Below, one piece after another: positions 16,651 through 26,662 of a DNA stretch of 50,831 bases. The notes beneath the pieces were generated by a model. It ran no database searches, was not told the DNA's origin, and saw nothing but the letters and a program-made list of their open reading frames with translations. Each line of letters starts with the position of its first letter. The first letter of the stretch is position 1. Source of the stretch: an uncultured Peptococcaceae bacterium. GTDB lineage: Bacteria; Bacillota; Peptococcia; Peptococcales; Peptococcaceae. Both the position numbers and the translations under genes were made by a program. The stretch lies in contig CATJSX010000100.1 of the NCBI GenBank assembly GCA_949743265.1, forward strand, positions 1 through 50,831, given 5' to 3'.

Positions 16651-16674
16651 CAATATAGGGGATTACTTTATAAT
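16647..16674 (+). promoter_or_regulatory. mecA promoter
   Basis: TTGACA (16647-16652) and TATAAT (16669-16674) are both perfect consensus boxes with a 16-base spacer. The -35 box overlaps the niaR stop codon. Confidence 0.8.
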
Positions 16675-16708
16675 AATTGTGATTACCATCTGATTTGGAG
16701 GTGGAAAG

Positions 16709-17323
16709 ATGAAGTTTAATCGTGTGAATGATGATAAATTGCAGGTGATCATCAGCAAAGAGGATCTGCAAAAACATAATTTGAAAAAATGGGATTTTTT
16801 ACCGTATAATCCAATGGTGCAGAAACTTTTTCAGGATATTTTGGAAGAGGCTTATCGCGAATGCGGCTTTGAAGTCGGTTATGATACGCAGCTGATGATT
16901 GAGGCTTATCCCATGACTGGCGAAAGTATGGTGCTGACAGTAACCAAAGTGACCAGTTCCGGTAAAGGCTTATTGGAAATGATGGGTGCTGAAGGTGTAG
17001 AGGAACAGCTTTTTGGCGAGCTTTTTGAAGATGACGAGCCCATAGATATAGAGGCTGAGAGTATTGTCTGTTCTTTTGCTGATTTGGAGGACGCCATCAG
17101 CTACTGCAAATTGATTATGGAAGAATATGGCAAAGACAGCGTGCTTTATAAATATCAAGAACAATATTATTTGGCGTTGGAAGATCTGTCTTATCTTGAC
17201 GAAAAAAGTTATGGCTTGATGACGGAATACGGCGAGGCTGAAAATTTGGCTGAAGCGTTTTTACAGGAACATGCGCAAGTTGTCATTGCTGAAAAAGCAG
17301 TCGATGTTTTAGCCAAACTATAA
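16709..17323 (+). CDS. mecA: Adaptor protein MecA
   Basis: This is a ClpC adaptor that brings substrates to the ClpCP protease; in Bacillus it delivers ComK. It starts MKFNRVNDDKLQVIISKEDL, the typical MecA N-terminal substrate-binding domain, followed by an acidic linker (residues about 105-115) and a C-terminal ClpC-binding domain with SFADLEDAISYCK and a late EYGEAENL segment. The length of 204 residues is normal. GGAGGTGG precedes the start and a consensus promoter lies just upstream. DprA, a competence protein, is encoded two genes away, but a functional link is only suggestive. Confidence 0.88.
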   Translation: MKFNRVNDDKLQVIISKEDLQKHNLKKWDFLPYNPMVQKLFQDILEEAYRECGFEVGYDTQLMIEAYPMTGESMVLTVTKVTSSGKGLLEMMGAEGVEEQLFGELFEDDEPIDIEAESIVCSFADLEDAISYCKLIMEEYGKDSVLYKYQEQYYLALEDLSYLDEKSYGLMTEYGEAENLAEAFLQEHAQVVIAEKAVDVLAKL

Positions 17324-17337
17324 TTAAAAAGATAGCG

Positions 17338-17368
17338 CACGCGCTCTGCCCATAGCGTTGAGCGCGTG
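17338..17368 (+). terminator. GC-rich hairpin between mecA and nth
   Basis: CACGCGCTC and GAGCGCGTG form a perfect 9-bp stem with a 13-base loop 15 bases after mecA. The run of T after it is weak (TTAATAAAG), so it may be a terminator or an mRNA-stabilising hairpin. Confidence 0.5.
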
Positions 17369-17388
17369 TTAATAAAGGCGGGATTGCA

Positions 17389-18054
17389 GTGACAGAATTA
17401 ACAGAAAATCAAACCTTAGTATTGGCAAAATTAAAAGAAATCTATAAGAATATTGGAACCGCTTTGCGTTTTAAAACTCCTTATGAATTGTTGGTGGCAA
17501 CAATTCTTTCAGCACAATCGACTGATAAACAGGTCAATAAAGTAACTTATGAATTGTTCAAAAAATATCCTGATGCGGAAGCCATCAGTCGATTAACGCC
17601 AGAAGAATTGGCGGAGGAGATTAAAAGCATTGGTTTATATAAAAATAAAAGTAAGAATATTGTCGCAGCCAGCAAAATTTTGGTAGAAGAATACAATGGC
17701 GAAGTACCAGCTGATTTGGATAGTTTGGTGAAGTTGCCTGGCGTGGGGCGTAAAACGGCCAATGTGGTTTTGAGTAATGCATTTCATATTCCGGCATTAG
17801 CGGTGGATACGCATGTATTTCGGGTGGCCAATCGGTTGAAATTAACAGAAAGCAACGATGTGCTGACTAGCGAAAAGCAACTGATGGCAATTATTCCAGA
17901 GGAAGAATGGGCTGACGCTCATCATTGGCTGATTTGGCATGGGCGTTTATTTTGCAAAGCTCGCAAGCCTGCTTGTGAAAAATGTAAGCTGAACGATATT
18001 TGTCTTTCGGAAGAAAATACGGTCAAAACGACAGCAAAAGAAAATCAAGATTAG
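17389..18054 (+). CDS. nth: Endonuclease III (base-excision repair glycosylase)
   Basis: This DNA glycosylase/AP lyase removes oxidised pyrimidines. The helix-hairpin-helix is LPGVGRKTANVV (residues about 115-126) with the catalytic lysine in GRKTA, and the catalytic aspartate follows in AVDTHVFRV (about 139-147). The [4Fe-4S] cluster cysteines are present at the C-terminus with spacing C-x6-C-x2-C-x5-C (C-KARKPA-C-EK-C-KLNDI-C). It begins with GTG after AAAGGCGGG. The length of 221 residues is typical. Confidence 0.95.
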   Translation: MTELTENQTLVLAKLKEIYKNIGTALRFKTPYELLVATILSAQSTDKQVNKVTYELFKKYPDAEAISRLTPEELAEEIKSIGLYKNKSKNIVAASKILVEEYNGEVPADLDSLVKLPGVGRKTANVVLSNAFHIPALAVDTHVFRVANRLKLTESNDVLTSEKQLMAIIPEEEWADAHHWLIWHGRLFCKARKPACEKCKLNDICLSEENTVKTTAKENQD

Positions 18055-18202
18055 TTTTAGAATGTGAAGAAAAATTAAAATAACTACTTTAAAGAGAAAA
18101 ATTCAGCAAATAGTAGTATACAAATTTGTCATTTAATGCTAAGATGTATCCGTAGCAAAATTGCTAGTATTAAAAAAAATCGGGAATCAAGGTGGTGAGC
18201 AG

Positions 18203-19303
18203 ATGAATGACGCCGCTATTTGGAGTATTATTCATAAAGCATGGGGAATAACCGCCAAAGCGACCAAAGCGCTGAAATTGCTCTTGAGCACATCTTCTGC
18301 TGAGGAAATTTGGGGCATGTCAGAATCGGAATTTACCGACAAATTTTCATCGGTTTCCCACGAATTGATTGACAAGTTGTATCAAATGAAAGCGAAAGTT
18401 GATCCGGCACGAATTGATGATAATTTGAGCAAATATCAGATTCGTTTGATAAATTGTTATGATGAAGAATATCCTGAAAAGTTGAAGAATATTTATGATC
18501 CGCCAGTATTTTTGTACGTTAAAGGTCATTGGGCGTCATTGCCGCTTGCCATTGCTATGGTCGGTAGCCGCAAATGTACGTCGTACGGTGAGCATGTTGC
18601 GTTAGAGTTAAGTCGGGAACTTAGCCAAAATGGCGTTTGTATCCTGAGCGGTTTGGCGCGAGGCATCGATACAGCTAGCCATAAAGGCGCTATAGCCTGC
18701 GACGGCGGGACAGTGGCGATATTAGGCTCTGGTGTAGATGTTATTTATCCTAAAGAAAATCAAAAATTGTACTATGATATTTTAGCCCATGAGAAAGGTG
18801 CTATAGTTTCTGAATTACCGTTGGGCAGCGCGCCTCTTAAGCATCATTTTCCATTGCGCAACCGTATTATCAGTGGGCTTAGCGATGGGCTGGTAATCGT
18901 GGAAGCGGCTGTTAAAAGTGGAGCCTTGATTACTGCGGAATTGGCTTTAGAACAGGGTAAAGAAATTTTTGTGATTCCCGGACCTATTACCAGTCCTATG
19001 TCTGAAGGCGCTCATAAATTGATTAAAGACGGAGCGAAAATGACGACCTGTGCCGCCGATATTTTAGAAGAATATGGTCAACGATGTTTAATTGAGAAGA
19101 AAAACGTGCAGGATAAGGATACTCCGCTGGGTGAAGATGAGCAGAAAATCTTGGACTGCATCGGTATTGAGCCTGTGTCGGTAGAAGAATTGGCTATTAT
19201 TACCAAGCAGCCAATCAATCATATCGTAGCGATCTTGAGCATACTGGAGATAGAGGGTTTAATAGAACAGATCGTTGGACGAAAATATATCAGACTAGGT
19301 TGA
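18203..19303 (+). CDS. dprA: DNA processing protein DprA
   Basis: DprA binds incoming single-stranded DNA and loads RecA during natural transformation. The Rossmann core is clear: MVGSRKCTSYG, SGLARGIDTASHKGA, VAILGSGVDVIYP, FPLRNRIISGLSDGLVIVEA and SGALITAELA. The C-terminal winged helix (DML1-like) begins near residue 300. I start it at the ATG at 18203 (AAGGTGG before it) rather than at a TTG at 18161. It opens the conserved dprA-topA-trmFO-xerC-hslVU-codY block; topA starts within 11 bases of its stop. Confidence 0.95.
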   Translation: MNDAAIWSIIHKAWGITAKATKALKLLLSTSSAEEIWGMSESEFTDKFSSVSHELIDKLYQMKAKVDPARIDDNLSKYQIRLINCYDEEYPEKLKNIYDPPVFLYVKGHWASLPLAIAMVGSRKCTSYGEHVALELSRELSQNGVCILSGLARGIDTASHKGAIACDGGTVAILGSGVDVIYPKENQKLYYDILAHEKGAIVSELPLGSAPLKHHFPLRNRIISGLSDGLVIVEAAVKSGALITAELALEQGKEIFVIPGPITSPMSEGAHKLIKDGAKMTTCAADILEEYGQRCLIEKKNVQDKDTPLGEDEQKILDCIGIEPVSVEELAIITKQPINHIVAILSILEIEGLIEQIVGRKYIRLG

Positions 19304-19313
19304 GGTGTTTGTT

Positions 19314-21425
19314 TTGGGAAAGACTTTGGTTATTGTGGAGTCACCAGCGAAAGCAAAAACGATAGAAAAGTTTTTAGGAAAGAATAAATATGAAGTAGTT
19401 GCTTCATTAGGTCATGTTCGAGATTTGCCCAAGAGTCAATTTGGCGTCGATATTGAAAATGACTTTGAAGTTAAATATATTACCATTCGTGGCAAAGGCG
19501 AATTGATTAAGGAATTAAAACGGGCGGCTCATAAAGCTGATCAAGTGTTATTAGCGTCGGATCCTGACCGTGAAGGAGAAGCGATTGCGTGGCATTTAAT
19601 GGAAACGTTAAAAATTGATAAAGAAGCGCCTTGTCGCATTGAATTTAATGAGATTACCAAAGAGGCCGTTAAAACAGCGGTTAAAAATCCTCGTCAGATT
19701 TTGGTGCACCGTGTGGAATCGCAGCAAGCGCGTCGGGTTTTGGATCGTATTGTGGGATATCAGCTTAGTCCTTTATTGTGGCGCAAGGTGAAACGAGGGT
19801 TGAGCGCTGGACGTGTACAGTCGGTAGCTTTGCGGCTGATTTGCGAGCGGGAAGAAGAAATTAAGAGTTTTATTCCTGAAGAATATTGGACGCTGGAAAT
19901 GACTTTTGCGACTCAGCAGGGAGGAATTTTAGTCGGTAAGCTCAGCAAGATTGATGCTAAAAAAGCGGAAATTCATAATGAGCAGGAAGTTAAGGTCATT
20001 CTTGACGAGTTGAAAGACGCACAGTATCTTGTTAAAGAAAGTAAAAAACAAATTAAACAGAAAAATCCGGCGGCACCTTTTACAACCAGTACATTGCAGC
20101 AGGACGCTTCGCGCAAAATGAACTATACGGCGAAAAAAACTATGCGTATCGCTCAACAGTTGTACGAAGGCATTGCGTTGGGCAAAGAAGGTACCGTCGG
20201 CTTGATTACTTATATGCGAACTGATTCCACGAGAATTTCGGAAGTTGCGCAGAAAGACGCCAGAGAGTTTATCATGACGACTTTTGGCGAAGCCTTTGTA
20301 CCTAAGGAAACAAAGAATTATAAAGTAAAAAGCAACGCGCAGAATGCTCATGAAGGCATCAGACCAACTTATGTTACTAAAACGCCGGAAATAGTTAAAC
20401 CCTATCTTTCTCCAGAGCAGTATAAGCTCTATAAGCTGATTTGGGAACGGTTTGTTGCCAGCCAAATGGCAGCAGCTGTATTGGAGCAAACTACAGTAGT
20501 TATCGGTACAGGCAGATATGAATTTACCGCCAGCGGTACAATAATTGTTTTTAAAGGTTATATGGAAGTCTATGAAGAAAGTAAAGACGAGAAAGAAGAA
20601 AAAGAAAAGAAATTGATCGCCGTAGAGCAGGGACAGTCGTTAATTTGTCAGAAACAAGAGCCGAAACAACATTTTACTCAAGGACCACCGCGTTATAGCG
20701 AAGCTTCTTTGATCAAGACTTTGGAGGAAAAAGGTATTGGCAGACCAAGCACTTACGCGCCTACTATTGAAACCATCGTTTCTCGTAATTATGTGGTGCG
20801 AGAAGCCAAACAATTTTATCCTACCGAGCTAGGTGCTTTAGTTGTTGATTTGCTAAAAGAATATTTTGCCGATATTATGAGCGTAGATTTTACCGCTCAT
20901 TTGGAACGCCAGTTAGATGCTATTGAAGAAGGCGATTATTATTGGAAAGATATTTTACGGGAGTTTTATAAAACCTTTGAGGTAGAATTAAAAGCGGCTG
21001 ATGAGAAAATCGGTCCGGTTAAAATTGAAGATGAAGTTTCTGAAGAAGTTTGCGAAAAGTGTGGTCGCCATTTCGTGATCAAACTAGGAAAATATGGTAA
21101 ATTTCTGGCTTGCCCAGGCTTTCCAGAATGTCAAAACGCTAAACCTTTGCTGGAAACTATTGGTATAAAATGTCCCGTTTGTCATGAAGGCGATGTGGTA
21201 TTGCGCAGGAGTAAAAAAGGACGGGTGTTTTACGGCTGCAGCGATTATCCCGAATGTGATTTTGTCACATGGGATAAACCGACCGGCGAGATTTGTCCTA
21301 AGTGTCACAAAGGATATATGGTCGAGAAAAATACCAAAAAAGGAACCGTCGTTATTTGCAATAATAAAGAATGTAATTATGAATTAAAAGCAGATACGGA
21401 GAAAGTAAATGAAGGAGAAGAATAA
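19314..21425 (+). CDS. topA: DNA topoisomerase I
   Basis: This type IA topoisomerase relaxes negative supercoils. The TOPRIM domain is at the start ([33 protein letters not shown] about residue 85), the active-site tyrosine is in [13 protein letters not shown], and three C-terminal zinc fingers follow (CEKCG...CPGFPEC, CPVCHEG...CSDYPEC, CPKCHKG...CNNKEC). I choose a TTG at 19314, eight bases after GAGG, because it gives the canonical N-terminus; a GTG at 19305 is in frame. The 3' end overlaps trmFO by 17 bases. Confidence 0.96.
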   Translation: MGKTLVIVESPAKAKTIEKFLGKNKYEVVASLGHVRDLPKSQFGVDIENDFEVKYITIRGKGELIKELKRAAHKADQVLLASDPDREGEAIAWHLMETLKIDKEAPCRIEFNEITKEAVKTAVKNPRQILVHRVESQQARRVLDRIVGYQLSPLLWRKVKRGLSAGRVQSVALRLICEREEEIKSFIPEEYWTLEMTFATQQGGILVGKLSKIDAKKAEIHNEQEVKVILDELKDAQYLVKESKKQIKQKNPAAPFTTSTLQQDASRKMNYTAKKTMRIAQQLYEGIALGKEGTVGLITYMRTDSTRISEVAQKDAREFIMTTFGEAFVPKETKNYKVKSNAQNAHEGIRPTYVTKTPEIVKPYLSPEQYKLYKLIWERFVASQMAAAVLEQTTVVIGTGRYEFTASGTIIVFKGYMEVYEESKDEKEEKEKKLIAVEQGQSLICQKQEPKQHFTQGPPRYSEASLIKTLEEKGIGRPSTYAPTIETIVSRNYVVREAKQFYPTELGALVVDLLKEYFADIMSVDFTAHLERQLDAIEEGDYYWKDILREFYKTFEVELKAADEKIGPVKIEDEVSEEVCEKCGRHFVIKLGKYGKFLACPGFPECQNAKPLLETIGIKCPVCHEGDVVLRRSKKGRVFYGCSDYPECDFVTWDKPTGEICPKCHKGYMVEKNTKKGTVVICNNKECNYELKADTEKVNEGEE

Positions 21426-22734
21426 TACGGTACGCGTTATCGGTGCGGGCTTAGCAGGCAGCGAAGCCGCTTGGCAGTTGGCTGAACGAGGCATCAGTGT
21501 ACAGCTATATGAAATGCGCCCTCAAAAGCAAACAGCGGCGCATAAGACTGCTTTATTCGGTGAATTAGTTTGCAGTAATTCTCTGCGAGCCAACAATCTT
21601 GAGAATGCGGTAGGCTTATTAAAAGAAGAGTTGCGTTTGAGCGGTTCGTTGATTATGGCTTGTGCTGATGAGCACAGTGTACCTGCTGGGGGCGCTTTAG
21701 CGGTCGATCGCGAACAATTTGCTCAATGTATCACTTACAAGCTGCAGACGCATCCGTTAATTGAAGTATTCAATGAAGAGGTAACCACCCTTGAAGGGGA
21801 TATGGTCACTATTGTTGCCACTGGTCCGTTGACTGACGGTAAAATGGCAGAATGTATCAAAAATCTGACCGGTCATGACGATTTATATTTTTATGATGCG
21901 GCGGCGCCTATTGTGACTGCCGATTCTATTGATTATGATAAAGCTTTTTGGGCATCTCGTTATGATAAAGGAGATGCTGATTATCTGAATTGTCCGATGA
22001 CAGAGCAAGAATATCACGTTTTTTATGAAGCGTTGTTAAATGCTCAGTGGACGCCGACGAAAGACTTTGAAAAAGAAATTTTTTTTGAAGGTTGTATGCC
22101 TATCGAAACCATGGCGAAAAGAGGACGACAGACGTTATTATTTGGACCAATGAAACCAGTGGGATTGAAAGATCCTCATCGAACAGAAGCGCCTTATGCA
22201 GTGGTTCAGTTGCGTAAAGATAACGCTGACGGCTCTTTGCTTAATATCGTTGGCTTTCAAACTCGCATGAAATGGGGCGATCAGCAAACCGTTTTGCGGC
22301 TAATTCCCGGTTTAGCCAATGCAGAATTTGTCCGTTATGGAGTGATGCACCGCAATACATTTATCAATTCGCCTAAATATTTGCTGCCAACCAACCAGCT
22401 AAAAACGCAGCAAACTATTTTTTTGGCAGGACAGATGACAGGGGTAGAGGGTTATGTTGAGTCGACCGCCAGCGGTTTGGTTGCTGGTATAAACGCAGCA
22501 AGATTGATTAAAGGACAGACACCGCTCGCCTTTCCTTTGGATACGGCTATAGGTGGTTTGGAAAACTATATTACAACGGCTAAAAGCAAAAATTTTCAAC
22601 CAATGAATATTAATTTTAGCCTTTTACCGCCTCTGACAGAAAAAATTAGAGACAAAAAAGAAAAAAATGGGTGCATTGCGCAGCGAGCCTTGATGTCGTT
22701 AAAGACTTTTTGGGCAGAATTAGAAGAGGGATAA
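21409..22734 (+). CDS. trmFO: tRNA m5U54 methyltransferase TrmFO
   Basis: This folate- and FAD-dependent enzyme makes 5-methyluridine at position 54 of tRNAs. The N-terminal dinucleotide-binding motif is [19 protein letters not shown], followed by the family's [11 protein letters not shown] segment (residues about 46-56), [12 protein letters not shown], and a C-terminal region with [18 protein letters not shown]. The length of 441 residues is standard. GGAG precedes the ATG, which lies within the end of topA. It sits in its conserved place between topA and xerC. Confidence 0.96.
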   Translation: MKEKNNTVRVIGAGLAGSEAAWQLAERGISVQLYEMRPQKQTAAHKTALFGELVCSNSLRANNLENAVGLLKEELRLSGSLIMACADEHSVPAGGALAVDREQFAQCITYKLQTHPLIEVFNEEVTTLEGDMVTIVATGPLTDGKMAECIKNLTGHDDLYFYDAAAPIVTADSIDYDKAFWASRYDKGDADYLNCPMTEQEYHVFYEALLNAQWTPTKDFEKEIFFEGCMPIETMAKRGRQTLLFGPMKPVGLKDPHRTEAPYAVVQLRKDNADGSLLNIVGFQTRMKWGDQQTVLRLIPGLANAEFVRYGVMHRNTFINSPKYLLPTNQLKTQQTIFLAGQMTGVEGYVESTASGLVAGINAARLIKGQTPLAFPLDTAIGGLENYITTAKSKNFQPMNINFSLLPPLTEKIRDKKEKNGCIAQRALMSLKTFWAELEEG

Positions 22735-22736
22735 TC

Positions 22737-23639
22737 ATGGATCAGTTTGATGAACAGCTTCAGGCTTTTTTAGATTATTTAGCCATTGAGCGTCGCTATG
22801 CAGTCAATACCATTACGGCTTATCGACAGGATCTTTTGCAGTTGAAAGAATTTCTACAAAAAGACGGCGGTACGGCTGATTTAAAGCAGTTAGATTATCA
22901 TCACGCCCGTTATTTTTTGGTTTTTTTGCAAAATAAAGGTCTATCAAAAAGTTCTATTGCTCGCAAAGTAGCTGCGCTAAAAACGTTTTGTCGTTTTTTG
23001 CAACAGGATGAGGTGATTGAGGATAATTCTGTAGCGCTTTTAAGCACTCCTAAAAAGCCCAAGCGCTTGCCTAAAGTAGCCACAGAAACAACACTTAGTG
23101 ATTTTTTTGATGAATTGTCCAAAAGGGAAGATCCTACTTCGCTGCGAGATCAAGCGATCTTTGAATTGCTTTATAGTTCTGGTTTGCGGGTATCGGAACT
23201 GGCGGCGTTAAATGTTAGTGATTTTTCAGTCGAAGGGCGAATACTGCGCATTGTTGGCAAGGGCAAAAAGGAGCGTTTGGTGCCTATGGGGCGCAAGGCT
23301 ATTGCCGCTATCGAAAAATATTTGCAGCAAGGGCGTGCCTTTTTTCTCAAAGATCCTGACAATCAGGCGCTGTTTTTGAATCATCGAGGCGGACGTTTGA
23401 CTATTAGAGGCATTGAATATTTATTGGAAAGCTATATCAAGAAAGGTGCGCTTCATTTTCAGATGACGCCTCATGTTTTCAGACATTCTTTTGCAACCCA
23501 TTTATTAGATAACGGAATGGACATTCGTATCATTCAGGAACTTTTAGGTCATGAAAGTCTTTCCACCACGCAGATTTATACAGAGGTATCAAAAGCGAAA
23601 ATACAACACGTTTATTTTAAAGCCCATCCTAGGGCATAG
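22737..23639 (+). CDS. xerC: Tyrosine recombinase XerC (CodV)
   Basis: This recombinase resolves chromosome dimers at dif with its partner XerD. The N-terminal SAM-like domain is followed by the catalytic domain. Catalytic residues are the arginine in SGLRVSEL, the lysine in [12 protein letters not shown]-x-x-R in [13 protein letters not shown], the histidine in [11 protein letters not shown] and the tyrosine in QIYTEV. I start at the ATG at 22737 (GAGGG before it), just after the trmFO stop, giving 300 residues. A longer frame inside trmFO is open but unlikely to be used. Confidence 0.94.
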   Translation: MDQFDEQLQAFLDYLAIERRYAVNTITAYRQDLLQLKEFLQKDGGTADLKQLDYHHARYFLVFLQNKGLSKSSIARKVAALKTFCRFLQQDEVIEDNSVALLSTPKKPKRLPKVATETTLSDFFDELSKREDPTSLRDQAIFELLYSSGLRVSELAALNVSDFSVEGRILRIVGKGKKERLVPMGRKAIAAIEKYLQQGRAFFLKDPDNQALFLNHRGGRLTIRGIEYLLESYIKKGALHFQMTPHVFRHSFATHLLDNGMDIRIIQELLGHESLSTTQIYTEVSKAKIQHVYFKAHPRA

Positions 23640-23652
23640 GAGGTCAAAAATT

Positions 23653-24186
23653 ATGTTTCATGCGACAACCATCGTAGCGGTAAAAAAAGGAACAAATGTG
23701 GCGATTGCCGGCGACGGTCAGGTAACTATGGGCGAAACGACAATCATGAAGCATACTGCCAAAAAAGTGCGCAGACTTTATGGTGGCAAAGTGATTACTG
23801 GTTTTGCTGGTTCGGTAGCCGATGCATTTACTTTATTTGAGAAATTTGAAGGCTATTTGGAATCATGTCACGGTAATTTATCCAAAGCTGCTATTGAATT
23901 GGCTAAAGAATGGCGCTCAGATCGCGCTATGCGTAATTTGGAAGCGTTATTGATTGTAGCCAGTCAGGAAGAAATGTTAGTTGTTTCTGGTAATGGTGAA
24001 GTAATAGAGCCAGATCACGGCATCGTTGCTATTGGTTCTGGTGGCAACTATGCGCTGGCGGCTGGTAGAGCTTTATTAGCTAATACGTCGCTTTCACCGC
24101 GGGAAATTGCCGTTAAAGCATTGGAAATCGCTGGTGAAATTTGCGTTTATACCAACGATCATATCACTGTAGAAGAATTAGCATAA
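23653..24186 (+). CDS. hslV: ATP-dependent protease subunit HslV (ClpQ)
   Basis: This is the proteasome-like peptidase of the HslUV complex. The start at 23653 follows AGGAGG and gives [13 protein letters not shown]. Cleavage of the short leader would expose an N-terminal threonine (TTIVAV), the nucleophile in Gram-negative HslV; Bacillus ClpQ uses serine. Further family marks are [11 protein letters not shown] and the [14 protein letters not shown] segment. The length is 177 residues. hslU follows after 12 bases, so both subunits are made together. Confidence 0.95.
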   Translation: MFHATTIVAVKKGTNVAIAGDGQVTMGETTIMKHTAKKVRRLYGGKVITGFAGSVADAFTLFEKFEGYLESCHGNLSKAAIELAKEWRSDRAMRNLEALLIVASQEEMLVVSGNGEVIEPDHGIVAIGSGGNYALAAGRALLANTSLSPREIAVKALEIAGEICVYTNDHITVEELA

Positions 24187-24198
24187 AGGAGGAAAAAC

Positions 24199-25584
24199 AT
24201 GGAAAATCTAACGCCGCAGCAGATTGTTGCTGAGTTGGATCGGTACATTATCGGTCAGGGAAAAGCGAAGAAAAGCGTAGCGGTTGCGCTAAGAAATCGT
24301 TATCGGCGCAGCTTATTGCCTATAGAAGCGCAGGAGGAGATTACGCCGAAAAATATCATTATGATTGGACCTACCGGTGTCGGCAAAACCGAAATTGCGC
24401 GACGGCTGGCGAAATTGGTTAAAGCGCCTTTCGTTAAAGTAGAAGCGACAAAATTTACCGAAGTCGGCTATGTGGGTCGCGATGTAGAATCTATGGTCAG
24501 AGATTTGGTTGAAGCAGCCATTCGGCAAGTTAATGAAGAAAAAATTACGCAAGTGGAAACACAAGCTGAAAAAAACGCCAACGAACGCTTGCTGGATTTG
24601 ATCGCGCCACTTCCGAAAAAGAAGAACGGTGCCAGCAATCCTTTTGAAATGTTTTTTCCGAAAAATGACGAGACAGAGACAGGCGCTAACGAAGATATCA
24701 ACGCCATTAAAGATAAACGAGAAATTTTGAAAGAAAAGCTGAAACGGTTAGAATTAGAGGATGATTACGTTGAGGTAGAAGTAGAAGATACCAATACGGT
24801 CAATGATATGCTTTCCAGCATGGGAGTGGATGATCTGAACGGCAATTTCGGCGATATGTTCAACAATATTCTGCCGAAAAAAATGAAAAAGCGTAAAGTG
24901 ACTATTGAACAAGCCAGAAAAATTTTGACTCAGCAAGAAGCGGAAAAGCTGGTTGATTTTGAGGAAGTTAAGCAGGAAGCCATCGCTTTGGCGGAAAATG
25001 CCGGTATTATCTTTTTGGATGAAATTGATAAAATCGCTGCCAAAGGCTCCTCCAGTGGTCCCGATGTTTCCCGAGAAGGAGTACAGCGCGATATTTTGCC
25101 TATTGTAGAAGGCAGCACCGTAAAAACAAAGTATGGCAATGTCAAAACTGATCATATACTTTTTATTGCTGCTGGTGCGTTTCATATTGCTAAACCCGAC
25201 GATTTGATTCCTGAGTTACAAGGTCGTTTTCCTGTTCGTGTAGAATTGGAAAGTTTAAGCGAGCATGATTTGGAACGAATTTTGCGTGAACCCAGTAATT
25301 CGTTGCTTAAGCAGTATGAACAGTTAATGAAAACGGAAAACGTCGATTTGCGCTTTACTGATGAAGCCATTAGCGTTATGGCAAAATTGGCTTTTGCCAT
25401 GAATGAACAAAATGAGAATATTGGCGCTAGACGATTGCACACCATGTTAGAAAAATTATTGGAAGATGTTATGTTTATGACCGCAGAAAATGAAACAAAC
25501 TATGTGGTTATTGATAAAGCGTATGTCGAGGAAAAATTAAACGATTTGATGGTTGACAAAGACTTTAGCAAATTTATATTGTAA
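24199..25584 (+). CDS. hslU: ATP-dependent protease ATPase HslU (ClpY)
   Basis: This AAA+ unfoldase feeds substrates into HslV. Walker A is [14 protein letters not shown] (residues about 53-66) and Walker [10 protein letters not shown] (about 270-278). The inserted I-domain with charged, lysine- and glutamate-rich sequence spans roughly residues 110-240, and the C-terminus ends D-F-S-K-F-I-L, the conserved tail that docks into HslV. The length of 461 residues is normal. AAAGGAGG precedes the ATG. Confidence 0.96.
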   Translation: MENLTPQQIVAELDRYIIGQGKAKKSVAVALRNRYRRSLLPIEAQEEITPKNIIMIGPTGVGKTEIARRLAKLVKAPFVKVEATKFTEVGYVGRDVESMVRDLVEAAIRQVNEEKITQVETQAEKNANERLLDLIAPLPKKKNGASNPFEMFFPKNDETETGANEDINAIKDKREILKEKLKRLELEDDYVEVEVEDTNTVNDMLSSMGVDDLNGNFGDMFNNILPKKMKKRKVTIEQARKILTQQEAEKLVDFEEVKQEAIALAENAGIIFLDEIDKIAAKGSSSGPDVSREGVQRDILPIVEGSTVKTKYGNVKTDHILFIAAGAFHIAKPDDLIPELQGRFPVRVELESLSEHDLERILREPSNSLLKQYEQLMKTENVDLRFTDEAISVMAKLAFAMNEQNENIGARRLHTMLEKLLEDVMFMTAENETNYVVIDKAYVEEKLNDLMVDKDFSKFIL

Positions 25585-25616
25585 TAGGTTTAAACGAACT
25601 AAGGAGGAAGAAAAAG

Positions 25617-26393
25617 ATGATGACCCTATTGGAAAAAACACGATTGATCAACAAATTGTTGCAGAAAAATAAAGAAACAACTGTTGATTTTTCTGAAGTC
25701 ACTAAAATTTTGGCAGATATGATCCAAAGCAACGTTTATGTTATTAGTAAAAATGGCCGTTTGCTGGGAAGTTATTTCGTTGACGGTTTTAATTGTGCCA
25801 CTGTAGAAATGATGATTGCTGAAAATGGCTGTATGCCTGAAGAATACAATGATAACTTGCTTAGAGAAAATCAAACCAAAGCTAATATTAACGAAGATAG
25901 TAAAACATGCGTTTTCAATGGAACCAACTGCGATTTTGGCGGCAAGGTTACGACCATCGTGCCTATTATCGGCGGCGGCGAACGGCAAGGAACGCTGGTT
26001 TTAGCGAAATTTAATCAACAATTTAATGATGAAGATTTAATTTTGGCTGAATATAGCGCAACCGTTATTGGTATGGAGATTTTACGCAGCAAGACCGATA
26101 AAATTGAAGATGAAGCCAGAAAAAAAGCGGCGGTGCAAATCGCTATCGCTACGCTCTCTTATTCCGAATTGGAAGCTATTGAGCACATTTTTGCTGAATT
26201 AAACGGTCCCGAAGGGTTATTGGTTGCTAGCAAGATTGCTGATCGCGTAGGAATTACGCGTTCGGTTATCGTTAACGCTTTGCGCAAATTTGAAAGCGCT
26301 GGCGTTATCGAGTCTAAATCGTTAGGGATGAAAGGGACTTACATTCGCGTTTTAAATGATTATTTGCTGGATGAGCTAAAGAAATTAAGATAA
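25617..26393 (+). CDS. codY: GTP-sensing global repressor CodY
   Basis: CodY binds GTP and branched-chain amino acids and represses nutrient-scavenging and stationary-phase genes in Bacillota. The N-terminal GAF-like domain covers about residues 1-155. The C-terminal winged helix is plain: [19 protein letters not shown] then [20 protein letters not shown] (about 200-240). The length of 258 residues is standard. The start is ATG-ATG after AAGGAGG. It ends the hslVU operon as in Bacillus and probably shares its transcript, with a hairpin behind it. Confidence 0.95.
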   Translation: MMTLLEKTRLINKLLQKNKETTVDFSEVTKILADMIQSNVYVISKNGRLLGSYFVDGFNCATVEMMIAENGCMPEEYNDNLLRENQTKANINEDSKTCVFNGTNCDFGGKVTTIVPIIGGGERQGTLVLAKFNQQFNDEDLILAEYSATVIGMEILRSKTDKIEDEARKKAAVQIAIATLSYSELEAIEHIFAELNGPEGLLVASKIADRVGITRSVIVNALRKFESAGVIESKSLGMKGTYIRVLNDYLLDELKKLR

Positions 26394-26410
26394 CGCCATT
26401 GATTGAAAAA

Positions 26411-26462
26411 TGAAGTCCTATTGGAAGGCAGTTGCTTTTTGTCTCCGGTAGGCTTTATTTTT
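26411..26462 (+). terminator. Possible terminator after codY
   Basis: An imperfect stem (AAGTCCTATTGGAAG against CTCCGGTAGGCTT) with a T-rich loop is followed by TATTTTTAG. Several G-T pairs are needed, so support is moderate. Confidence 0.4.
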
Positions 26463-26662
26463 AGATAACAAAGAAATTGCGGTAAAATCATAAGAACGAT
26501 TTGCAAAATTGCCCTAAATGCGGTATTCTTATTAAAGAAACGGACAATACTGGTTGTGAGAGCGTTGTTCGAGAAAAATTAAGATAGACATGACAATCAA
26601 TGCTAATAAGTAAACCATAATTTTATCCGGTAATTTTGAAAATCAGGGAGGCTGAGCAAATA

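Noticed and set aside
19929-20489. Long minus-strand frame inside topA
   Set aside because: It is opposite a full-length topoisomerase with clear motifs; a shadow of the real gene. The same holds for the long minus-strand frames inside hslU (24754-25185) and fakA (27560-27976).
26501-26586. Short frame with CPKCG, zinc-ribbon-like
   Set aside because: It has no ribosome binding site, begins without a normal start and is only about 28 codons; probably a fragment in the gap between codY and fakA.
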